A program made the position numbers and the translations under genes. The notes beneath the pieces were generated by a model. It searched no databases and had not been told where the DNA came from. It saw nothing but the letters and a program-made list of their open reading frames with translations. From Curtobacterium sp. VKM Ac-2865 (GTDB lineage Bacteria > Actinomycetota > Actinomycetes > Actinomycetales > Microbacteriaceae), in the NCBI RefSeq assembly GCF_015350905.1, contig NZ_JADKRZ010000006.1, positions 248,001 through 312,000 of the forward strand: DNA of 64,000 nucleotides, given 5' to 3'. This document shows, piece after piece, positions 52,444 to 59,056 of this stretch (the stretch's first letter is position 1; each line of letters begins with the position of its first letter).

Positions 52444-53300
52444 CCGAGACCATCGTGATCGTCGGGTCGTTGAACGCGGACCTGGTCGTCCGGACGGACC
52501 GCTTCCCGAAGCCCGGCGAGACCCTGCACGGGTCCGACCTCGCGATCCTGCCGGGCGGCAAGTCCGCCAACCAGGCCGTCGCAGCCGGGAGGCTCGGGGG
52601 CACGGTGCGCATGATCGGTGCGGTCGGCGACGACGGGAACGGCGCACTGCTCCGCGACTCCGTCGCGGCAGCGGGTGCCGACACGACGCACGTCGCCGTC
52701 CGCGAGGGCACGGCCACCGGCACGGCCGTCATCACGGTGGACGCCCACGGGGAGAACACCATCGTGATCTCCGGCGGCGCGAACGCCACGCTGACCCCGG
52801 ACGACCTGCCCGCCGAGGCCTTCCGGGATGCTGCCGTCCTCGGCCTGTGCCTCGAGGTGTCGATCGACGTGGTGCTCGCCGCCGCCCGCGCCGCGCACGA
52901 GGCCGGCGTCACGGTCCTGACGAACCTGTCCCCGTTCGGCGACGTCCCACGCGAGCTGCTCGACCTGACCGACGTGCTGCTGGTCAACGAGCACGAGGCC
53001 GCCGCGCTCGGTGACCACGGCGTCGCCCGGTCGATCGTGACCCGCGGTGGCGACGGGTCGGTCGTGCACGACGGGGATACCGCACCCGTCGAGGTCCCCG
53101 CGGTGCCCGTCGAGGCCGTCGACACCACCGGCTGCGGTGACGCGTTCATGGGTGCCGTGGCGCTCCGGCTCGCTGCGGGCGACACGCTCCTCGAGGCTGC
53201 GCGGTTCGCCGCCGGTGTCGGGGCCTACGCCGCGACCGGGGCCGGGGCGCAGGCGTCCTACCCGACCACGGCGCAGCTCGAGGCGTTCCTGCGGGCGTAG
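52440..53300 (+). CDS. rbsK: Ribokinase
   Basis: A 286-residue PfkB kinase that fits ribokinase: VVGSLNADLVVRTDRFPKPGETLHG at the start with GGKSANQAVAAGRLGG, and DTTGCGDAFMGAV near the end (the second Asp is catalytic). It converts ribose, released by the nucleoside hydrolase, to ribose-5-phosphate. It overlaps the MFS gene by ATGA. A GACGAGCCTCCCG repeat half-site begins right after its stop. Confidence 0.85.
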   Translation: MTETIVIVGSLNADLVVRTDRFPKPGETLHGSDLAILPGGKSANQAVAAGRLGGTVRMIGAVGDDGNGALLRDSVAAAGADTTHVAVREGTATGTAVITVDAHGENTIVISGGANATLTPDDLPAEAFRDAAVLGLCLEVSIDVVLAAARAAHEAGVTVLTNLSPFGDVPRELLDLTDVLLVNEHEAAALGDHGVARSIVTRGGDGSVVHDGDTAPVEVPAVPVEAVDTTGCGDAFMGAVALRLAAGDTLLEAARFAAGVGAYAATGAGAQASYPTTAQLEAFLRA

Positions 53301-53362
53301 GACGAGCCTCCCGGTCGACCTGGCGGTCCTGGTGACCCCGCTGCGGCCGCTAGCGTTGCGGC

Positions 53363-54301
53363 ATGCGCGTGGGAGTCCTCGACATCGGGTCCAACACCGG
53401 TCACCTGCTGGTGGTCGACGCCCACGGCGGCGCCGCGCCGCTGCCGGCGTCCTCGTTCAAGCAGGCGCTCCGGCTCGCCGAGCACCTCGACGAGCGTGGT
53501 GCGGTGACGCAGGCGGGCATCGACGCCCTCACCGGGTTCGTCGCCGAGTCGGTCCGGGTGGCCGAGGACCGCGGGTGCGAGGACATGCTCGGGTTCGCGA
53601 CCTCGGCGGTGCGTGACGCGGTGAACTCCGAGGCCGTCCTGGCCCACGTACAGGACCGCACCGGCGTCGAGCTCGCCGTGCTCTCCGGGTCGGACGAGGC
53701 CCGGCTCACCTTCCTGGCCGTGCGGCGCTGGTTCGGCTGGTCCGCCGGACGCCTGGCCGTGTTCGACATCGGCGGAGGGTCGCTCGAGATCGCCGGCGGG
53801 GCGGACGAAGCGCCCGACGTCGCGTGGTCCATGCCGATCGGCGCCGCCCGACTGGCGCGGTCGTTCTTCGCCGCCGGGACGCCGACCGAGGACGACGTCC
53901 GCCGGCTCCGGCACGACATCCGCGTCGAGATCGCCCGGGACGCCGGCAAACTCCTCCGATCGGGGGTTCCGGACCGGGCTGTGGCGACCTCCAAGACGTT
54001 CCGCTCCATCGCCCGCATCTGTGGTGCGGCGCCGTCGGCCGCCGGGCCGCTCGTCGCGCGCTCGCTCGACGGGGAGGTCCTCCGGGCGACGTTGCCCTCG
54101 CTGCTGCAGATGTCCGTCGCCGAGCTCGCGGCGCTGCCGGGAGTCTCTCCGAGTCGGGCGCACCAGGTCGTGCCGGGAGCGCTCGTCGCCGAGGCGTGCC
54201 TGGACATCTTCGACCTGCCCGCGCTGGAGATCTGCCCGTGGGCGCTCCGCGAGGGCGTCATCCTCGAGCGGCTCGACCAGCTGTCAGTGCTCGGAGCCTG
54301 A
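53363..54301 (+). CDS. Ppx/GppA phosphatase family protein
   Basis: A 312-residue exopolyphosphatase/guanosine-pentaphosphatase-type protein of the ASKHA fold. The N-terminal motif is [12 protein letters not shown]; the second is [12 protein letters not shown], with the catalytic Glu region [18 protein letters not shown] in between. Length equals the short actinobacterial Ppx1 type. It hydrolyses polyphosphate or pppGpp. TAGCGT (53351-53356) ends 6 nt before the ATG, giving a leaderless start. Confidence 0.88.
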   Translation: MRVGVLDIGSNTGHLLVVDAHGGAAPLPASSFKQALRLAEHLDERGAVTQAGIDALTGFVAESVRVAEDRGCEDMLGFATSAVRDAVNSEAVLAHVQDRTGVELAVLSGSDEARLTFLAVRRWFGWSAGRLAVFDIGGGSLEIAGGADEAPDVAWSMPIGAARLARSFFAAGTPTEDDVRRLRHDIRVEIARDAGKLLRSGVPDRAVATSKTFRSIARICGAAPSAAGPLVARSLDGEVLRATLPSLLQMSVAELAALPGVSPSRAHQVVPGALVAEACLDIFDLPALEICPWALREGVILERLDQLSVLGA

Positions 54302-54315
54302 CTGGTCGAACAGGT

Positions 54316-54350
54316 TGACCATTTCGGTCACTCTCTGACCATAATGGTCA
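54316..54350. promoter_or_regulatory. Twin TetR operators on a leaderless promoter
   Basis: TGACCatttcGGTCA (54316-54330) and TGACCATAATGGTCA (54336-54350) are two 15-bp palindromes with centres 20 bp apart, about two helical turns. The second contains the -10 CATAAT (54340-54345), 6 nt before the ATG of the DUF998 gene. The TetR gene encoded second in the operon is the likely binder. Confidence 0.82.
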
Positions 54351-54351
54351 C

Positions 54352-55080
54352 ATGCGTTCTCCTGACTTCGTGCGTCAACGGTTCCTCGTCGTCCCTGCTG
54401 CCCTCTGGCTGCTCGCAGGCGTGTCGTGGCTCTCGGGCGAAGCGGTGTCCGCCTCCGCGTTCCCCGGGTACGACTACGCGACGAACTACATCTCCGACCT
54501 CGGCGTCGCACAGGTCGGCTCGTTCCAGGGGCGGGCGATCGACTCGCCGCTCCACGCCCTCATGAACGCGACGTTCGTCACGCAGGGCGTGTGCTTCGCG
54601 GTGGCCGGGGTCATCGTCGCCGTCGCCTGCACCGGCGTGGCGCGCCGCGCGGTCGTCACGGTCGGAGTCGTCGCCGTCGTGCACGGCGTCGGGCTGGCGC
54701 TGGTCGGGACGTTCCACGGCAGTCAGGGGAGCGTCGACGACGGCACCATCGTGTTCCACGTGCTCGGCGCGGCAGCGGCGATCATCGGCGGGAACGTCGT
54801 CGCGATCGTCGCGGGTGCGGGCTCCTCCGCGGTCGGGGCTCCGCGGGCCTACCGACTGACGAGCGTCGCCCTCGGGACGGCCGGCCTGGTCGCGCTCGTC
54901 ATGCTGGTGGTCGACTCGGGCTCCTCGGTGATCGACCTGCTCCCCGACGGCGTGTGGGAACGTGGGGCGGTGTACACCGTGATCGCGTGGGAGCTGCTCT
55001 CGGCCGTCGTCGTCCTGACCGGGCTCGCCCGCAGCCGACGCCTGGCTGCTCGACGTCACGTGGCGGGAAGGCAGGCGTGA
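54352..55080 (+). CDS. DUF998 family membrane protein
   Basis: A 242-residue integral membrane protein with six predicted helices and the DUF998 hallmark YDYATNYISDLG in the first extracellular loop. The function of the family is not established. It is the first gene of a two-gene operon with a TetR regulator (GTGA overlap). Two TetR-type operators sit on its promoter, so it may handle or sense a compound that relieves the repressor (inference). Confidence 0.87.
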   Translation: MRSPDFVRQRFLVVPAALWLLAGVSWLSGEAVSASAFPGYDYATNYISDLGVAQVGSFQGRAIDSPLHALMNATFVTQGVCFAVAGVIVAVACTGVARRAVVTVGVVAVVHGVGLALVGTFHGSQGSVDDGTIVFHVLGAAAAIIGGNVVAIVAGAGSSAVGAPRAYRLTSVALGTAGLVALVMLVVDSGSSVIDLLPDGVWERGAVYTVIAWELLSAVVVLTGLARSRRLAARRHVAGRQA

Positions 55081-55724
55081 CCGGCTCCCGACGGCACCCG
55101 CGGCCGACGCGCGACGAGATCGACCGGGACGTCCTCGACGTGGCCGCGGGCCTGATCGCGCGGCGCGGGGTGAAGGACACCGCGGTGCAGGCCGTCGCGG
55201 ACCAGACCGGGTACTCGAAGGCCGCGGTGCTGAGCCGGTTCGCGACCAAGGACCTGCTGGTCCGCGCTGCCGTCGGGCAGTGCATCGAGCAGACCCGGTC
55301 CGTCCGTGATGCCGCGATGGCCGTCGAGACCGGGGCCGCGCGCGACGCCGTCGCCCTGGCCGGCGTGACGGACCTCGCGCTGGCGCGCCCGGGCTGGGCT
55401 GAGCTCGCCCTCGCGGGCTTCGCGCTGCGCCGTGGGGACGACGTGACGGACCAGCTCGGACCGATGGCCGACGCGCTGCTCGCGATGTTCGACGTCGAGC
55501 CGGTCGCCACGCTCGAGCGCCGAGCGCGCGTCACCGGGGCGTTCGGTGCACTGGTCGTGCTCTCCCTGACGTACGAGAACGACGCCTCGGCCGACCAGGC
55601 TCGGCCGATCCTGCTTGACGTCGCGTGGCGGACCCTCGGGCACGACGGACCCTTCCCGGCGCGGTGGTCGAGGCCCGTCAGCGCGAACGGGCCCGCGGCG
55701 GCGCGAGCAGCCACGGGCGGATGA
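55077..55724 (+). CDS. TetR family regulator
   Basis: A 215-residue TetR protein. The HTH is VKDTAVQAVADQTGYSKAAVLSRFATKDLLV. It is translationally coupled to the DUF998 gene and probably autoregulates through the twin operators at 54316-54350. Its last 47 bases overlap the 3' end of the opposite-strand ABM-domain gene. The GTG start is inferred from the overlap and the basic N-terminus. Confidence 0.86.
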   Translation: MTGSRRHPRPTRDEIDRDVLDVAAGLIARRGVKDTAVQAVADQTGYSKAAVLSRFATKDLLVRAAVGQCIEQTRSVRDAAMAVETGAARDAVALAGVTDLALARPGWAELALAGFALRRGDDVTDQLGPMADALLAMFDVEPVATLERRARVTGAFGALVVLSLTYENDASADQARPILLDVAWRTLGHDGPFPARWSRPVSANGPAAARAATGG

Positions 55725-56289
55725 GCTTCGTCACGAACGGCAGCACCCAGAACGTCATGATCGGCGTGAGCACGACCGTGGTGATGAGGACGCGGGGCAG
55801 TGCGGCGAGCCCGGCGAAGGACGGCACGAGCAGCCCGACGACGATCGTGAACGCGAGGTTGACCGGGAAGAACCCGAGCCAGATGCTCACGGCCTGCTTC
55901 CACCGCGGGGGAGCGCTCGACGACGGGGCGTCCTCGGGGACGTCGAACCAGCCCTCGATCCCGGTGCGCTTCTCGACGCGGGACTCCACCACGAGGTCGC
56001 GGCCCAGGTCGAGCCAGCGCAGCCGGTCGTCGGAGTTCTCCCACGTGGACAGGGAGTCGTGGTCGGCGAAGCGGTAGAGCATGTGCCACTCGCGGGACTG
56101 GGCCCGGGAACGGACCCAACCGGACCCGAGGAACCCCGGGTAGCGGTTCGCCAGGTTCACCCCGGACTGCACCCAGCGGGTGACCTCGGGGATGCGCTCG
56201 GGTTCGACCAGGCGGGTGATGGACACGGTGACGGGTGGGCCGGCGGTCTCGGATGACGACTGCAGCATTCCAGGCTCTTGTGGAGTCAT
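55678..56289 (-). CDS. Antibiotic-biosynthesis-monooxygenase-domain membrane protein
   Basis: A 203-residue protein. Residues about 18-105 form an ABM domain (SITRLVEPERIPEVTRW, GWVRSRAQSREWHMLYRFAD). The C-terminal part (about 130-195) has two membrane helices. This ABM plus two-helix form is common in actinobacteria and has no firmly known function. The gene is tail-to-tail with the TetR gene and overlaps it by 47 nt. Divergent from the next gene. Confidence 0.82.
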   Translation of the reverse strand: MTPQEPGMLQSSSETAGPPVTVSITRLVEPERIPEVTRWVQSGVNLANRYPGFLGSGWVRSRAQSREWHMLYRFADHDSLSTWENSDDRLRWLDLGRDLVVESRVEKRTGIEGWFDVPEDAPSSSAPPRWKQAVSIWLGFFPVNLAFTIVVGLLVPSFAGLAALPRVLITTVVLTPIMTFWVLPFVTKLIRPWLLAPPRARSR

Positions 56290-56391
56290 GGGACCAGTGT
56301 CGCGGACCCGTGTTTCACGCTCATGACGACCGTGATCCGTCGGTCCCCTGAACGGATCTTCGTAGTGCGTCGACGCTCGTCCCAGGTGCGT

Positions 56392-56409
56392 GTCAGACGA
56401 TCGTCTGAC
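56392..56409. promoter_or_regulatory. Perfect 18-bp palindrome, candidate operator
   Basis: GTCAGACGATCGTCTGAC lies 23 nt before the ATG of the 164-residue protein, in a divergent promoter region. The form is typical of TetR sites, but no dedicated regulator adjoins it. Confidence 0.65.
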
Positions 56410-56432
56410 GACCGGCCACCGAGAGGACCGCG

Positions 56433-56927
56433 ATGCCTGCAGTCGACCCCACCACCACCCGCACGATCAGCGTCCTGCTCGGTCAGCCCGTCTTCGTGCA
56501 GGCCCTGCGCTACACCGCGATGTACGGTCCGAAGCCGTTCGCCGAGGCGCTGCTCGTCTACCGCGACAACGGCACCTACACGATCCTGTCGCCCGGCGAG
56601 GACCACCACGGCTGCTACGTCTCCGCCACGGAGGTCGCCGTGGACGCTCCGCCGCGCCACGTCGCCTTCATGTCGCTGCCGTCGTCGGACTGGGACAGCA
56701 ACGTCGCGGCGCACACCCTGACCTTCGCCGCGGACATGGGCGCCTTCACGCAGGAGCTCCGGTTGCCGGGGGAAGCTGTCCCACGGGCGCAGCACGGCTA
56801 CGCCGCACCAGTCCTGGACGGACGGCAGATCGACGTGACGGCCGGCTGGACCGAACTCCGTCGGGCCCACGACGGGGTGTTCTCCGCGCTCGCCGCCCGG
56901 GCTACCGCACCCGCAATCGCCGGATGA
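56433..56927 (+). CDS. Hypothetical protein
   Basis: I do not recognise this 164-residue soluble protein. It looks like an alpha/beta fold with a mid-part of alternating strands (FAEALLVYRDNGTYTILSPG, HVAFMSLPSSDWDSN) and a conserved-looking helical end. It has no signal peptide, membrane helix or metal cluster. GAGAGGA precedes the ATG, and a perfect 18-bp palindrome 23 nt upstream suggests dedicated regulation. Confidence 0.6.
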   Translation: MPAVDPTTTRTISVLLGQPVFVQALRYTAMYGPKPFAEALLVYRDNGTYTILSPGEDHHGCYVSATEVAVDAPPRHVAFMSLPSSDWDSNVAAHTLTFAADMGAFTQELRLPGEAVPRAQHGYAAPVLDGRQIDVTAGWTELRRAHDGVFSALAARATAPAIAG

Positions 56928-56998
56928 CCACATTGGACCTGACGGAATGATTCCGGCCGCGAACCGGATGGAAACGCCATCGGTGACGACGTATATGC

Positions 56999-57033
56999 CC
57001 GTCTAAGCCCGTATAAGCCCTGGGCTTAGACGG
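56999..57033. terminator. Terminator hairpin downstream of ku
   Basis: Perfect 12-bp arms CCGTCTAAGCCC (56999-57010) and GGGCTTAGACGG (57022-57033). The surrounding 60 nt contain several further AAGCCCGT units in both orientations. It lies between two convergent 3' ends. Confidence 0.72.
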
Positions 57034-57054
57034 ATAGACACGGGCTTACACGGG

Positions 57055-58059
57055 CTAGCTGGCCTGCTTCTTCGCCGCGGGCTTCTTGGCGGGGGCCTTC
57101 TTGGCTCCCGGCTTCTTCGCGGGGGCCTTCTTCGCCGGGGCCTTCTTCGTGTCCGTGCCGGATTCTTCGTCAGACCCGGACGCCTTCGACGCAGAGCCGG
57201 ACCGGGACCCTGAACTGGACCCGGCCCCCGACGAACGCGAGCCACCGGACGAGCGCGACCCCGAGCCTCCCGTCCGCTTCTTGTCCACGGATGCGCGCAG
57301 CGCAGCCATCAGGTCGATGACGTCACCGCCCTCGTCGTCGTCGGACGGGGCTTGTTCACCGAACGTCTCGGCGGTGTCGACGTCGTCGCCGGACTCGAGC
57401 TTGGCGTCGATGAGCTGCTGAAGCTCGGCCTGGTACTCGTCGGTGTAGCGGTCGGGGTCGAAGTCGGTCGACATGCTCTCGACCAGGGACGACGACATCT
57501 TGAGCTCGTTCGCGCTCACCTTGACCGACGTGTCCAGGGCCTTGAAGTCGGCAGACCGGACCTCGTCGCCCCACAGGAGCCCCTGCAGGAGCAGCACGTC
57601 GTCGTGGACGCGGAGCACGCCGAGCCGGGTCTTCTGGCGGAGCGTGAACTGCACGACCGCGAGACGGTCGGTCTCCTCGAGGGTGCGTCGGAGCAGGACG
57701 TAGGCCTTCGGGGAGCGGGAGTCCGGCTCGAGGTAGTAGGTCTTCTCGAACATCATCGGGTCGACCTGGTCGACGGGCACGAACTCGAGGACCTCGATCT
57801 CGTGGGACTGCTCCTGCGGCAGCTTCTTGAAGTCGTCGGCGGTGAGGACGACGGTCTTCTCCCCGTCGTCGTATGCGCGCTCGATGTCGGCGTACTCGAC
57901 CTCGTGCCCGAGCTCGCACACCCGCTTGTACCGGATGCGGGCCTTGTCCTCGTCGTGGACCTGGTGCATGGAGACGTCGTGGGTCTCGGTGGCGGCGTAG
58001 ACCTTGATCGGCACGTTCACCAGCCCGAACGCGATGGAACCCTTCCAGATCGACCTCAT
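57055..58059 (-). CDS. ku: Ku DNA end-binding protein
   Basis: A 334-residue bacterial Ku. It starts with the standard MRSIWKGSIAFGLVNVP and carries the beta-barrel core to about 260 (FEKTYYLEPDSRSPKAYVLLR, KMSSSLVESMSTDFDP). A disordered Ser/Gly segment and a Lys/Ala/Pro tail (repeats of AKKAP) complete the protein; such basic tails bind DNA and are known in mycobacterial Ku. It forms a ring on double-strand breaks and recruits LigD, which is encoded divergently. A repeat-family half-site (GAGCCTCCCG, within about 57264-57274) lies inside the linker coding sequence. The ATG at 58059 is chosen by family alignment. Confidence 0.95.
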   Translation of the reverse strand: MRSIWKGSIAFGLVNVPIKVYAATETHDVSMHQVHDEDKARIRYKRVCELGHEVEYADIERAYDDGEKTVVLTADDFKKLPQEQSHEIEVLEFVPVDQVDPMMFEKTYYLEPDSRSPKAYVLLRRTLEETDRLAVVQFTLRQKTRLGVLRVHDDVLLLQGLLWGDEVRSADFKALDTSVKVSANELKMSSSLVESMSTDFDPDRYTDEYQAELQQLIDAKLESGDDVDTAETFGEQAPSDDDEGGDVIDLMAALRASVDKKRTGGSGSRSSGGSRSSGAGSSSGSRSGSASKASGSDEESGTDTKKAPAKKAPAKKPGAKKAPAKKPAAKKQAS

Positions 58060-58118
58060 CACCACATGATGCCCGCGTGCGCGTGGGAGCGCGCGCGGAC
58101 GCGTCCCTCGGCGACTGA

Positions 58119-58156
58119 CGTCACGACCGAGCACCCCACGAGTCACGACCGAGCAC
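58119..58156. promoter_or_regulatory. Direct repeat in the ku-ligD divergent promoter
   Basis: GTCACGACCGAGCAC occurs at 58119-58133 and 58142-58156, a 23-bp period. It lies between ku and the SDR-ligD operon. It may bind a regulator of NHEJ genes. CACGAT 6 nt before the SDR ATG follows it. Confidence 0.55.
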
Positions 58157-58165
58157 GATGGGTCC

Positions 58166-59056
58166 ATGAGCCAGCTGGACAAGGACGACCCGCGCACGCA
58201 GTACGCCCGCCCGCCGTTCCCCGTGCAGACGCAGCAGGGGTCGGGACGGGCCAGCGAGATGGACCCGCAGCCGGACCACGGCGAGACGAGCTACGTCGGT
58301 ACCGGCCGGATGCTCGGCTACCGGGTGCTCGTGACGGGCGCCGACTCGGGCATCGGCCGCGCCGCCGCGATCGCGATGGCGAAGGAGGGCGCCGACGTCG
58401 TGCTGAACGCCCTGCCCGAGGAGATCGACGACCTGACCGAGGTCCGCGACCTCATCGGCGACCTCGGTCGCGAGGCCGTCATGCTGCCCGGGGACCTCAC
58501 CGACGAGGCCTTCTGCCAGGAGCTCGTCCGGACGGCCGTCAGCGAGCTCGGCGGCCTCGACGCGCTCGTGCTCGTCGCCGGCAGCCAGCAGGTGCACGAG
58601 GACGTCACCCAACAGTCGACCGAGGACTTCGACCGCACCATGAAGGTCAACCTCTACGCGATGTTCTGGCTGGTGCGCGAGGCCGTCCCGCACATGGCTC
58701 CCGGCAGCGCGATCGTCACGACGAGCTCGGTGTCCGCGTACCAGCCGCAGGACCGGATGATCGACTACGCGGCGACGAAGGCCGCGATCATCACCTACAC
58801 GAACGGCCTCGCCCGCCAGCTCGCGGCGAAGGGCATCCGCGCGAACACCGTCGTGCCGGGGCCCGTGTGGACGCCGCTGCAGCCGATCAGCTACCCGGGC
58901 GACGAGATCGCCGCGTACGGGAAGGACACCCCGTTCGGCCGCCCGGCACAGCCCGTCGAGCTCGGCAGCGCCTACGTGTACCTGGCCGGACCGGAGTCCT
59001 CGTACACGTCCGGCACGACGTTGACCGTGGCGGGAGCGACCGGGGTCGCGCTGTGA
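58166..59056 (+). CDS. YghA-type SDR coupled to ligD
   Basis: A 296-residue SDR, paralogous to the one at 14726-15637. N-terminal extension ends in QPDHGETSYVGTGRMLGYR. Nucleotide motif is TGADSGIGRAA; catalytic Ser in VTTSSVSA; Tyr-x3-Lys in DYAATKAAI. The enzyme class is NAD(P)-dependent and stress-linked. The stop overlaps the GTG of ligD (GTGA), so its translation is tied to the DNA ligase. Why an oxidoreductase should be coupled to NHEJ is unknown. Confidence 0.87.
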   Translation: MSQLDKDDPRTQYARPPFPVQTQQGSGRASEMDPQPDHGETSYVGTGRMLGYRVLVTGADSGIGRAAAIAMAKEGADVVLNALPEEIDDLTEVRDLIGDLGREAVMLPGDLTDEAFCQELVRTAVSELGGLDALVLVAGSQQVHEDVTQQSTEDFDRTMKVNLYAMFWLVREAVPHMAPGSAIVTTSSVSAYQPQDRMIDYAATKAAIITYTNGLARQLAAKGIRANTVVPGPVWTPLQPISYPGDEIAAYGKDTPFGRPAQPVELGSAYVYLAGPESSYTSGTTLTVAGATGVAL

